A stretch of 64,000 bases of DNA from an uncultured Alphaproteobacteria bacterium (GTDB taxonomy: Bacteria; Pseudomonadota; Alphaproteobacteria; Geminicoccales; Geminicoccaceae): the NCBI GenBank assembly GCA_937995535.1, contig CALKJU010000020.1, forward strand, positions 1 to 64,000. Reading direction: 5' to 3'. A program made the translations under genes and the position numbers. Numbering within the stretch: the stretch's first letter is position 1; each line of letters opens with the position of its first letter. Shown in pieces: positions 53,171-61,811 of the stretch. Under the pieces are notes generated by a model. That model had not been told where the DNA came from, did no database searches, and saw only the letters and a program-made list of their open reading frames with translations.

Positions 53171-53354
53171 GGCGCTGCCTCCCAAGAGGTTTCAGGACTC
53201 GCCGGGACCGGCCGGTCGCGGCGGACCGAAATCTGGGGTTGCTCCTCCTCATAAGCAATCATGAACTTTGCGCGACCGCCGGGGTTCCAGCTTGACAGCC
53301 AGCGAGGGCCTCGGGACGCTGCCGCGCGTGGTCACCGGGTTGGGAGGAACGTCG

Positions 53355-54941
53355 ATGCGGCACAAGATCGCTTGGCTTGCCGGTGTGGCCGTGGTGGCGC
53401 TCGGGGTAGGCGGCGCGCTGGCCGCGACGCCGGCCGACACCTTCGTCATGGCCAAGCAGATCGACGACATCATCACGCTCGACCCGGCCGAGGTGTTCGA
53501 GTTCACCGGCGGCGAGGTGATCGCCAACGTCTACGACCGGATCATGACGTTCGAGGCCGAGGACACCGAGACCCTCGTGCCGGGTGTCGCCGAGAGCTAT
53601 GCGGTCAGTGACGACGGGCGGACGATCACGCTCAAGATCCGCCAAGGGCTGACCTTCCACTCCGGTAACCCGCTGACCGCCCAGGATGTCGCCTACTCGC
53701 TGCAACGGGTCGTCAAGCTCGACAAGACCCCGGCCTTCATCCTGACCCAGCTCGGCTGGGACGGCAGCAACGTCGACGAGATGATCAAGGCCATCGACGA
53801 GAGCACGGTCGAGCTCAAGCTCGGCGAGGATTTCGCACCGACCTTCGTCCTCAACTGCCTGTCCGCCGGGGTCGGCTCGGTGGTCGACATGAAGCTCGTG
53901 CAAGAACACGAGAAGGACGGTGACATGGGCTACGGCTGGCTCAAGAGCGCCTCGGCCGGCTCCGGCCCGTTCTCGCTGCGCACCTGGAACCCGAACGAGG
54001 CGGTGCTGCTCGAGGCCAACCCCGACTACCGCCATGGCGCCCCGGCAATGAAGCGGGTGGCGCTGCGCCACGTCCCCGAGCCGGCAGCGCAGCGTCTGCT
54101 GCTCGAGAAGGGCGACATCGATATGGCCCGCAACCTCTCGGCCGATCAGATTCAAGGCCTGGAGGGCAACGCCGAGATCGCCATCGACACGCACCCGAAG
54201 GCGGATGTCTGGTATCTCGGTCTGAATCAGAAGGACGAGCGGCTGGCCAACCCGAAGGTCCGCCAGGCGATCCGCTGGCTGATCGACTATCACGGCATGG
54301 CCGACAGCTTCCTCAAGGGCCAGTTCAAGGTCCACCAGTCGTTCTGGCCGTCCGGGTTCTTCGCCTCGCTGACCGATACGCCGTTCCGCCTCGATGTCGA
54401 GAAGGGCAAGGCGCTGCTGGCCGAGGCTGGCTATCCGGACGGTTTCGAGGTGACCCTCGACGCGTCGAACGCCTACCCGTCCGCCGACATCGCGCAGTCG
54501 ATCCAGGCGACGATGGGGCAGGCGGGGATCAAGGTCTCGATCATCCCCGGCGAGCAGAAGCAGGTCATCACCAAGTACCGGGCACGGCAGCATCAGATCG
54601 TGGCCCTCTACTGGTCCCCCGACTACATGGATCCGCACAGCAACGCCGACAGCTTCGCCCGCAACCCTGACAACTCGGACGACGCCAAGTCCAAGCCGCT
54701 CGCCTGGCGGAACGCCTGGGAGATCCCCGAGATCACCGCGCTGACCGATGCCGCAGTGCGTGAGCGCGACGCCGAAAAGCGCAAGGAGATGTATCTCGAC
54801 CTCCAGCGCCGGCTGCAGGAGGACAGCCCCTTCGTGATCATGTTCCAGAACCTCAACCAGACCGCGCGACGCAGCAACGTCCAGGGCTTCGTCTCCGGGC
54901 CGACCTTCGACACGGTCTATTACCGCCTCGTCCAGAAGTGA
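53355..54941 (+). CDS. ABC transporter substrate-binding protein, oligopeptide type (family 5)
   Basis: A 528-residue periplasmic SBP_bac_5 protein. The signal peptide ends at about GGALAA. Family features include VMAKQIDDIITLDPAEVFEF, the signature segment LTFHSGNPLTAQDVAYSLQR and SGPFSLRTWNPNEAVLLEANPDY. Ligands in this family range from peptides to glutathione or opines, so specificity is open. The ATG at 53355 has GGGAGG. It leads the two permease genes. Confidence 0.94.
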   Translation: MRHKIAWLAGVAVVALGVGGALAATPADTFVMAKQIDDIITLDPAEVFEFTGGEVIANVYDRIMTFEAEDTETLVPGVAESYAVSDDGRTITLKIRQGLTFHSGNPLTAQDVAYSLQRVVKLDKTPAFILTQLGWDGSNVDEMIKAIDESTVELKLGEDFAPTFVLNCLSAGVGSVVDMKLVQEHEKDGDMGYGWLKSASAGSGPFSLRTWNPNEAVLLEANPDYRHGAPAMKRVALRHVPEPAAQRLLLEKGDIDMARNLSADQIQGLEGNAEIAIDTHPKADVWYLGLNQKDERLANPKVRQAIRWLIDYHGMADSFLKGQFKVHQSFWPSGFFASLTDTPFRLDVEKGKALLAEAGYPDGFEVTLDASNAYPSADIAQSIQATMGQAGIKVSIIPGEQKQVITKYRARQHQIVALYWSPDYMDPHSNADSFARNPDNSDDAKSKPLAWRNAWEIPEITALTDAAVRERDAEKRKEMYLDLQRRLQEDSPFVIMFQNLNQTARRSNVQGFVSGPTFDTVYYRLVQK

Positions 54942-54968
54942 GCCCGTGCGACTGAGCGCGCCGGCAGG

Positions 54969-56012
54969 GTGACCGCGGCCCCTGTGAGCGGCGGCCTCTG
55001 GGGCCGCCGTCTCGCCGGCGGCGCCGGCTTCCTCACCTCGATTCTGCTGACCTTCTTCGGCCTGCTTGCGGTCACGTTCGTGATCGGCCGGGTGGTGCCG
55101 ATCGACCCCGTCCTCGCCATCGTCGGCGACCGGGCGCTGCCGGAAGTCTACGAGCGGGTCCGTCTCGAGCTCGGGCTCGACAAGCCGCTCTGGCACCAGT
55201 TCGCGATTTATCTGGGCAAGATCTTCGAGGGCGACTTCGGCACGTCCGTGCTCACCTCACGGCCCGTGCTCGACGACCTGCTACGCTTCTTTCCGGCGAC
55301 CATCGAGCTGGCGACGTTGGCGACACTGGTCGGCACGCTGCTCGGCGTTCCGGCGGGGGTGGTGTCCGCCGTGCACGCCGGCCGCTGGCCCGACCATGTC
55401 ATCCGCATCGTCGGCCTGATCGGCTATTCCGCGCCGGTGTTCTGGCTGGGCCTGATGGCGCTGGTGGTGTTCTACGCCAAGCTGGGCTGGGTTGCGGGCC
55501 CGGGCCGGCTCGACCTGTTCTACGACGGCCTCGTGCCCACGGTGACCGGCATGATGCTGATCGACGCGCCGCTCGCCGGGGAGTGGGAGGTGTTCCGCAA
55601 CGCCGTCGATCACATCATCCTGCCGGCCGGAATCCTCGCCTATTTCTCGATGGCCTACATCAGCCGGATGACGCGCAGCCTGATGCTCGGTGAGCTCAGC
55701 CAGGAGTACATCCTGACCGCCCGCATCAAGGGCGTGCCGGAATGGCGGGTGATCTGGCGGCACGCGCTGGGCAACGCGATGGTCCCGTTGGTCACCGTCG
55801 TGGCGCTGTCCTATGGCAGCCTGCTCGAGGGAGCGGTCCTGACCGAGACCGTGTTCGCCTGGCCCGGGCTCGGCCGCTACATCACCGAATCTCTTTTCAA
55901 CGTCGACATGAACGCCGTCCTCGGCGGGACGATCGTCGTCGGCTGTGTGTTCATCGGTCTGAACGTGCTGTCCGACCTGCTCTACCGCCTGCTCGACCCG
56001 CGCACCCGATGA
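54969..56012 (+). CDS. ABC transporter permease, DppB/OppB type
   Basis: A 347-residue permease with about six or seven helices. The N-terminal extra helix (FLTSILLTFFGLLAVTFVIGRVVPIDP) and the EAA-like loop (YILTARIKGVPEWRVIWRHALGNAMVPLVTVV) define the DppB class; FPATIELATLATLVGTLLGVPAGV is the pore-entry helix. GTG start 27 bases after the binding protein. Overlaps the next permease gene by four bases. Confidence 0.94.
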   Translation: MTAAPVSGGLWGRRLAGGAGFLTSILLTFFGLLAVTFVIGRVVPIDPVLAIVGDRALPEVYERVRLELGLDKPLWHQFAIYLGKIFEGDFGTSVLTSRPVLDDLLRFFPATIELATLATLVGTLLGVPAGVVSAVHAGRWPDHVIRIVGLIGYSAPVFWLGLMALVVFYAKLGWVAGPGRLDLFYDGLVPTVTGMMLIDAPLAGEWEVFRNAVDHIILPAGILAYFSMAYISRMTRSLMLGELSQEYILTARIKGVPEWRVIWRHALGNAMVPLVTVVALSYGSLLEGAVLTETVFAWPGLGRYITESLFNVDMNAVLGGTIVVGCVFIGLNVLSDLLYRLLDPRTR

Positions 56013-56908
56013 TCGCCGGGTGGCACGACTGGCTGCTCGCCGACACGCCGCGCTCGCGCGGCCAAGCGCGCCTCGGGCGCCTCTACATCTCGTGGCTCGC
56101 CTTGCGGCGCAATCCGCTCGCCGTGATCGGCCTCGCCATCGTCCTCCTCCTGCTGCTGATGGCGGCGCTGGCACCGCTGCTCGCCACCCATTCGCCGATC
56201 GCGCAGGACCTGACGAACCGGCTGCAGCCGCCCTCGGCGGCGCACTGGCTGGGCACCGACGAACTGGGCCGGGACATCTGGTCGCGGATCGTCCATGGCA
56301 GCCGGCTGACCCTGCTGATCGTCGTCCTGGTGGCGCTCACCGTGGGTCCCTTCGGGCTCGTGATCGGCACGCTGGCCGGCTATCTCGGCGGGTGGGTCGA
56401 CACGCTGCTGATGCGGCTCACCGACATCTTCCTCGCCTTTCCGCGCCTGATCCTGGCGCTCGCCTTCGTCGCCGCGCTGGGCCCCGGGATCGAGAACGCG
56501 GTTCTTGCCATAGCGATCACTCTCTGGCCCCCCTATGCCCGGCTGGCGCGAGCCGAGACGCTGACCATTCGCGGCAGCGACTTCATCGCCGCGGCGCAGA
56601 TGCAGGGCGCCTCGACGCCACGGATCATCGTCGGCCACATCGCCCCCCTGTGTCTCAGCTCGCTGATCGTGCGGCTCACCCTCGACATGGCCGGGATCAT
56701 CCTCACCGCGGCGGGCCTCGGTTTCCTCGGGCTGGGCGCGCAGCCGCCCCTGCCGGAATGGGGGGCGATGATCTCCAGCGGGCGCGGTTACGTGCTCGAC
56801 CAGTGGTGGCTGGCGGCGATGCCCGGCCTCGCCATCTTCATCGTCAGTCTCGGATTCAATCTGCTCGGCGACGGCCTGCGCGACGTGCTCGATCCGAAGC
56901 AGCGCTAG
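56009..56908 (+). CDS. ABC transporter permease, DppC/OppC type
   Basis: A 299-residue partner permease. Landmarks are the N-terminal helix (NPLAVIGLAIVLLLLLMAALAP), the periplasmic HWLGTDELGRDIWSRIVHGSRLTL hallmark of DppC (split here by the next helix), and the coupling loop FIAAAQMQGASTPRIIVGHIAP. No ATPase subunits follow, so energising proteins must be encoded elsewhere. Confidence 0.94.
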   Translation: MIAGWHDWLLADTPRSRGQARLGRLYISWLALRRNPLAVIGLAIVLLLLLMAALAPLLATHSPIAQDLTNRLQPPSAAHWLGTDELGRDIWSRIVHGSRLTLLIVVLVALTVGPFGLVIGTLAGYLGGWVDTLLMRLTDIFLAFPRLILALAFVAALGPGIENAVLAIAITLWPPYARLARAETLTIRGSDFIAAAQMQGASTPRIIVGHIAPLCLSSLIVRLTLDMAGIILTAAGLGFLGLGAQPPLPEWGAMISSGRGYVLDQWWLAAMPGLAIFIVSLGFNLLGDGLRDVLDPKQR

Positions 56909-56973
56909 GCTCGCGGCTCGCCGGCCGAGCCTCTACGATCCCGGGTCAGCGACCGGGGATCATGGAGGCAGGG

Positions 56974-57915
56974 GTGACGCGCATCGATCCGCACATGGCC
57001 GAGATTCTGAAGCTCGTGGCCGAGCTCGATCTGCCGCCGTTCGAGACGCTGAGCGCGGTCGAGGCGCGCGTCGTGGCCGAGGAGCGCAACCGCTTCTGGA
57101 ACGAGTGCAACCCGAGCGTGGCCGAGATGCGGGAGGTCGAGTTGCCCGGTCCCGGCGGCGCGCTGCGGCTGCGCCTCTACGTCCCGGACGGCGCCGGCGC
57201 GAGCGGCCCGGGCGTGCTCTACATCCACGGCGGTGGTTGGGTGATCTGCTCGCTCGAGACCCACGACGGCGTCTGCCGGCGCCTCGCCAACGCGTCGCGG
57301 CTGCGCGTCGCGAGCCTCGACTACCGCTTGGCGCCCGAGCATCCGTTTCCAGCACCGCTGGAGGACTGCGTCGCGGCTGCGCGGTGGCTCGCGACCCAGG
57401 GCGCCGTCCTCGGGATCGAGCCGCAGCGGATCGGGCTTGCCGGCGATTCCGCCGGCGCCAACCTCGCACTGGCGACGTTGCTGGCGCTGCGCGACGCTGG
57501 CGACCCGCTGCCGCGCACCGCGGCGCTGATCTACGGCGCCTACCAGTATGACTTCGCTGGCGGCTCCTACGATGCCTTCGGCGGCGGCGAATACATTCTC
57601 TCCGCCCCGACCATGTGCTGGTTCCGCGACCACTACCTGCCCGATCCGGCGCAGCGGCGGAACCCATTGGCCGCGCCGCTCCTGGCCGATCTCGGTGGCC
57701 TGCCGCCGCTCTACCTCTCCGCCGCCGAGCTCGACCCGCTGCGCGACGACACCGACGCGCTCGCCTGCAAGCTGGCCCGTGCCGGGGTCGACTTCGACTA
57801 CCGGCTGTGGCGCGGCGTGACCCACGCCTGCGTCATGTTCAGCCGCATGCTCCCGGAGGCCGACCGCCAGATCGCCGAGATCGCCGAGTTCCTGCAGCGG
57901 CGGATGGCGCGGTGA
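56974..57915 (+). CDS. alpha/beta hydrolase, HSL-type esterase
   Basis: A 313-residue carboxylesterase of the hormone-sensitive-lipase family. The oxyanion hole HGGGW (85-89), nucleophile S159 in GDSAGAN, acid in SAELDPLRDD and His in THACVMF form the triad; YRLAPEHPFPAPLEDC is diagnostic. Substrates are short acyl esters. I prefer the GTG at 56974, which has GGAGG five bases upstream, over the ATG at 56962. It follows the ABC permease by 65 bases and could process its cargo (speculative). Confidence 0.9.
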   Translation: MTRIDPHMAEILKLVAELDLPPFETLSAVEARVVAEERNRFWNECNPSVAEMREVELPGPGGALRLRLYVPDGAGASGPGVLYIHGGGWVICSLETHDGVCRRLANASRLRVASLDYRLAPEHPFPAPLEDCVAAARWLATQGAVLGIEPQRIGLAGDSAGANLALATLLALRDAGDPLPRTAALIYGAYQYDFAGGSYDAFGGGEYILSAPTMCWFRDHYLPDPAQRRNPLAAPLLADLGGLPPLYLSAAELDPLRDDTDALACKLARAGVDFDYRLWRGVTHACVMFSRMLPEADRQIAEIAEFLQRRMAR

Positions 57916-58038
57916 CCGCATCTCTCAACCATAGAATGCAACGGAGCCGCGATTGTGCTACGAAGCAAAGCGTTCGGCGCAAGTCGGCTGTACACTTCGT
58001 CGCCGTAGCGGGCTTGTCGACATGAGGGAACTTGCTTG

Positions 58039-58773
58039 ATGCGAGCTGGCTTCGCGATCTGTCTGCCGGTGGCCGTCCTCGTCACCTTGACGCTGACCGG
58101 CTGCTTGGTGACGACCACGAAGGGCACGGGGGGGACCGACGTCGCCGGGTCGGCGAGCCTTTCGGCACCGCCCGCGCAGGCGGCGGCGGACCTGCCGCGC
58201 TGCGCGGCGCCGCTGGGAACGCTCGCCTTGGCCGAAGGGCAATATGCCGGCCTCAGCGGAAGGGGTCTGACCTCGCCGATGCCGGTGCTCCGCCTGATGA
58301 TCCAGCAATCGGGCTGTTTCAACGTCGTCGACCGCGGCGTCGCCATCGGCCTGATCCAGCAGGAGCGGCAGCTCACGGGCGGGAGCGCTGCCGGCAGCCT
58401 CGTCGCCGCGCAGTACTTCCTGACCCCGGAGATCATCTTCGCCGACGACAACGCCGGTGGCTCGAGCGCGTCGATCAGCACCTTCACCAGCCTGCTGCCG
58501 AGCACACTGCGCGGCCTTGCCGGCAGTGTCGCCTACGACGATCAGGAGGTGCAGACCGTCCTGCTCTTGACCCAGGGCAGCACGGGCCTGCAGGTCGCGG
58601 CGGCCGAGGGCAGCGCCCAGACGCGCGATGTGGGTATCAACGGCGCCGTGCTCGGCTCCGGTTTCACCAGTGCCCGCTTCGGCAGCTATGCCGACACGGC
58701 GATCGGCAAGACGGTCGTCGCGGCGTTGGCCGACGCCTACGCCAAGCTGGTCCGTCAGCTCGCCGCGAGCTGA
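58039..58773 (+). CDS. CsgG/curli-type lipoprotein
   Basis: A 244-residue lipoprotein with lipobox LTGC near residue 22. The core resembles the CsgG/HfaB family: VLRLMIQQSGCFNVVDRGVAIGLIQQERQL (about 84-113) then AQYFLTPEIIFADDN and a C-terminal helix (TVVAALADAYAKLVRQL). Family members form outer-membrane secretion pores or assist envelope assembly, but this lacks obvious curli partners. The similarity is moderate. ATG 58039 follows a GAGGGA. Confidence 0.72.
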   Translation: MRAGFAICLPVAVLVTLTLTGCLVTTTKGTGGTDVAGSASLSAPPAQAAADLPRCAAPLGTLALAEGQYAGLSGRGLTSPMPVLRLMIQQSGCFNVVDRGVAIGLIQQERQLTGGSAAGSLVAAQYFLTPEIIFADDNAGGSSASISTFTSLLPSTLRGLAGSVAYDDQEVQTVLLLTQGSTGLQVAAAEGSAQTRDVGINGAVLGSGFTSARFGSYADTAIGKTVVAALADAYAKLVRQLAAS

Positions 58774-58779
58774 CGGCAG

Positions 58780-59136
58780 TCAGCGCACGGTCGTACCGCT
58801 ATCGAAGGCGCCCCCAGCCCGGGCGCACTGTTCGCGTGTCAGGAGCCGTGTCCCGACCCAGGACGGATCGCCGGGGACCTGGCAGTGGACCATCAGGCCG
58901 CCGCCGGTACCGTTCTGGTACACCAATGCTCGGCACGCCTCGTAGACGAGCTGCGCCACCACCGCGGTCTCGACCCCGTAGAGCCGGTCGAGGACGCAGC
59001 GCGCAACCGCGGGATCGAGCCGGAGCGGCTCGTGCTCCTGAGCCGCGGCCCCAACGGCCGCACCGAAACCGACCAAGCCCATGAGGAGCACGCCGAGCGT
59101 GGCGGCCGTCGAGCGTGCGACGGGCTTCGATCTCAT
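58780..59136 (-). CDS. exported companion of the caspase-like protein (C-x18-C tail)
   Basis: A 118-residue protein with signal peptide (ARSTAATLGVLLMGLVGFGAAVGAAAQ) and four cysteines in the mature part. Residues 85-110, CQVPGDPSWVGTRLLTREQ then Cys104, match the last 30 residues of the upstream caspase-like protein (both C-x18-C with P-x-DP-x-W). The start ATG overlaps the protease stop, so the two are translated together. I know no family name for this tail. Confidence 0.73.
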   Translation of the reverse strand: MRSKPVARSTAATLGVLLMGLVGFGAAVGAAAQEHEPLRLDPAVARCVLDRLYGVETAVVAQLVYEACRALVYQNGTGGGLMVHCQVPGDPSWVGTRLLTREQCARAGGAFDSGTTVR

Positions 59137-60599
59137 GGCAGCCGCCAAGCTCCCTTGATCGCGTTGCATTGCGCCACCGTGACCAGCCGCTCGTCCATCC
59201 AGGCGGGATCGTCCGGACCGCGGCAGAGCACGAGGCCGCCGGGCGGCGACGCCTTCGGCGTGGGCGCGGGTGCCGGCGCCTGGGCTGGCGGTGCCATCAC
59301 CTGCTTCGTCGTGGACTGTGCGGCAGGTGCCGCCGGGAGCCGGCGCGCCTCGTCCTCGAGACGCGCCATCGTGGCGTCATCGAGATAGCCGGTCGTCGGC
59401 AAGCCTCTCGACACCTGGAAGGCGGCGATCTGTGTGCGGGTTCGAGGGCCGAACACGCCATCGGCACCGCCGACGGGGTAGCCGAGCCGGGCAAGCAGAA
59501 GCTGGACGCGGGTCCGCGCGGCGCCGTCGAGTCCAAGCGCGCGCTCCGTGACGGCCTCGGGCGGGTCGGGAGGTGGCGGTGGGTCGGGCTTCGAGGTGGT
59601 GGCCCGGTCGTCGCCTCCTGCGGTGCGCTGCGAGCGGTCGAGATCGTCGAGCTGCAGCCGGGCCATGGTGGCGAACGAGCCCTCCGGATAGCGCTTCAGG
59701 TAGTCGCCGAGGGCGCGCTGCTTGGTGCCCGGATCGGCGATCCGCTGGGTCGCGTCCCAGAGGCGCTGCTCGTCGGTCGTCAGCGCCACGACGAGATCGG
59801 GCGCCGGCGTCACCGTCTCGGCGGGTGTGGGCGTCGGTGGCACGAAATAGAAGTCGCCGACCAGCGAGGAATGGTCCCAAGGCACCTGGGCCCGGTCCGT
59901 CGCGGCGATGACGTCCTGGCGGACACGGGTCATGAGCTGGCGGATCTCGAGGCCGGGGGTGCGCAGATACTTCAGGAGCGCCGTCGTGAACGGGCTGTTC
60001 GGCCCGGTACCGTCGAGCGCCACATTCTCGGGCTCGGTGGCGTAGGCGATCAGCGTACCGACGCCGCTGCGGATCGCCGCGAGCCCGCTCGACACCGAGC
60101 GCGAGCGGGTGATCTTGCGCGCGAGCTGCTGGGCGAACGGATTGTCGCGGCAGGCATCGAGGACGACGATGCTGGTCCGGTCCGAGCTCTCGAGCAGGCT
60201 CAACACCTGCTTCACCTTCAGCGTCTCGAAGTCGAGATCGCTCTCGTGCTCGAGGCGCGCGTCGACCGGCACGAGGTAGTTCTCCCCGCCGACCTGCATC
60301 CCGTGCCCGGCATAGTAGAAGAGAGCGACTGCGGCGCCGTCGAGGGCACGGGCGAAGTCGCGCAGCAGGGCTGTCGTCGAGGCCGCGTCGAGGTCGATCC
60401 CCTCGAACACCTCGAAGCTCAACTCGCGCAGGGTCGCCGCCACGGCACGGCCATCGTTCGCCGCGTTGGCCAGGGCCGGCACGGTTCGATAGGCGCCGTT
60501 GCCGACGACGAGCGCCACGCGCTCGGCAGCCCGGACGGCGCTGGCGAACGAGAGCAGCACCAGCACGAGGGCGAGCGACAGCAGCGCCGGACGCGTCAT
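59133..60599 (-). CDS. exported caspase-like (C14) protease with peptidoglycan-binding domain
   Basis: A 488-residue secreted or periplasmic protein. The signal peptide ends AVRA (residue 25). The caspase/orthocaspase p20-like domain (26-255) begins RVALVVGNGAY and carries the dyad H99 (YYAGHGM) and C150 (VVLDACRDNP). A helical linker with TPR-like character (278-320) and a Pro-rich stretch lead to a peptidoglycan-binding domain (354-415, LLARLGYPVGGADGVFGPRT). The last 30 residues are a C459-x18-C478 module shared with the adjacent gene product. The dyad is intact, so activity is plausible. Confidence 0.93.
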   Translation of the reverse strand: MTRPALLSLALVLVLLSFASAVRAAERVALVVGNGAYRTVPALANAANDGRAVAATLRELSFEVFEGIDLDAASTTALLRDFARALDGAAVALFYYAGHGMQVGGENYLVPVDARLEHESDLDFETLKVKQVLSLLESSDRTSIVVLDACRDNPFAQQLARKITRSRSVSSGLAAIRSGVGTLIAYATEPENVALDGTGPNSPFTTALLKYLRTPGLEIRQLMTRVRQDVIAATDRAQVPWDHSSLVGDFYFVPPTPTPAETVTPAPDLVVALTTDEQRLWDATQRIADPGTKQRALGDYLKRYPEGSFATMARLQLDDLDRSQRTAGGDDRATTSKPDPPPPPDPPEAVTERALGLDGAARTRVQLLLARLGYPVGGADGVFGPRTRTQIAAFQVSRGLPTTGYLDDATMARLEDEARRLPAAPAAQSTTKQVMAPPAQAPAPAPTPKASPPGGLVLCRGPDDPAWMDERLVTVAQCNAIKGAWRLP

Positions 60600-60731
60600 G
60601 CTTGCATTCTAGCCGGCTCGGACGGCGCGCTCATCAGTCACGTGCCGCGTGGGGCGGGCGCCCGGCGACTCGCGGCCGGCGCGCGGCCTTGTGACTGGTC
60701 CGTGCTCGCCGGCACGGCGCACAGTCCGGCC

Positions 60732-61433
60732 ATGCGCACGCCCCGCCGTTCGGTCCTGCTCGCAACCGCTGGGCTCCTTCCGCGGGCTTGGGCTCGCGCA
60801 AGCGAGCCAGCCCAGGTGCTTGTCGAGCTGTTCACCTCGCAGGGCTGCAGCTCCTGCCCACCGGCCGACGCGCTGCTGGCCGAGCTGGCCGGGGATCCCG
60901 CCGTCCTGCCGCTGGCCTTCCACGTCACCTATTGGGACCGACTCGGCTGGACGGACGCCTTCGCCGATCTGCGGTTCGATCAGCGCCAGCGCGCCTACGC
61001 CAAGGTGCTGGGCGTTCCGCGTGTCTACACGCCGCAGGCGGTGGTGGCGGGCGAGCTCGACGTCTTGGGCTCCAGCCGTACCCGGCTGCTGGCAGCGATC
61101 GGCGTCGCGCGGACGCATGGCGAAGCGCGGCCGCTGCACCTCGAGGCGAACGGCAGGGTGGCCGTTCCCGCGGATCTCGAGCGGGGCGGGATGGAACTTT
61201 GGGCGGCGGCGTGGGATGGGCCGCGCACGGTGGCGATCGAGCGCGGTGAGAACGCCGGGCGAACGCTCACCTACCAGCATGTCGTGCGATGGCTGCAGTG
61301 TTGGGCGGACGCGCCCACGCTGCTGGCCCTGCCTGTGGACGAGCTGCGCAGCGCCGGTCTCGCCGGCGTCGCGGTGGTGGCGCAGCGCCGCGCGGACGGC
61401 CGGGTGCTCGCGGTCGGACGTTTGCCCCTCTAG
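60732..61433 (+). CDS. DUF1223 family exported protein
   Basis: A 233-residue protein with a signal peptide (RRSVLLATAGLLPRAWA) and the DUF1223 thioredoxin-like domain: ELFTSQGCSSCPPADALL (CxxC), HVTYWDRLGWTDAFA and GVPRVYTPQAVVAG. The redox motif suggests a periplasmic disulfide-related or protective role, unproven. Divergent from the caspase-like gene (133-base gap), convergent with the 94-residue gene. Confidence 0.88.
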   Translation: MRTPRRSVLLATAGLLPRAWARASEPAQVLVELFTSQGCSSCPPADALLAELAGDPAVLPLAFHVTYWDRLGWTDAFADLRFDQRQRAYAKVLGVPRVYTPQAVVAGELDVLGSSRTRLLAAIGVARTHGEARPLHLEANGRVAVPADLERGGMELWAAAWDGPRTVAIERGENAGRTLTYQHVVRWLQCWADAPTLLALPVDELRSAGLAGVAVVAQRRADGRVLAVGRLPL

Positions 61434-61435
61434 GC

Positions 61436-61720
61436 TCAGCAGGTGGTCTTGTCGGCGGAGGTGGGGCACTCCTTGAAGGTGAACGGCGCCAGCGGATCGT
61501 CGCGCCACACGTCGAAAACCCGCTCGTCGGCGCAATGGGCCTTGGCCATGACGATCTGCCGCCCGTCCACCGTCCGCTCGACCACCTGACTGACGAAGCG
61601 CAGCTCGCAGTTCTCGACCAGCGCGATCTCGTCGGCGAGCTGGGCCTGCCAGGACGGCTCCTGGCCATGGGCGTTCGCCGCGATCATCGCGACGATGGTG
61701 GCAAGCGCGGGCAGGCGCAT
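61436..61720 (-). CDS. small hypothetical exported protein
   Basis: A 94-residue protein: signal peptide MRLPALATIVAMIAANAHG, then a short mature domain with four cysteines (C38, C63, C86, C94) that could form two disulfides. No family recognised. The ATG at 61720 opens the signal peptide directly. It lies 91 bases downstream of the ankyrin lipoprotein gene on the same strand. Confidence 0.66.
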   Translation of the reverse strand: MRLPALATIVAMIAANAHGQEPSWQAQLADEIALVENCELRFVSQVVERTVDGRQIVMAKAHCADERVFDVWRDDPLAPFTFKECPTSADKTTC

Positions 61721-61811
61721 CGCGGATCTCCCGGACGAACGGCGACGCCACCGATGTACTCGCTCGGCGCGCCCGTCGTCTTGCGCCACGTCACGCGCAC
61801 CGGGCGGCGCG

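Noticed and set aside
53292-53297. Consensus TTGACA upstream of the ABC substrate-binding gene
   Set aside because: No acceptable -10 at 16-19 bases; not reported as a promoter.
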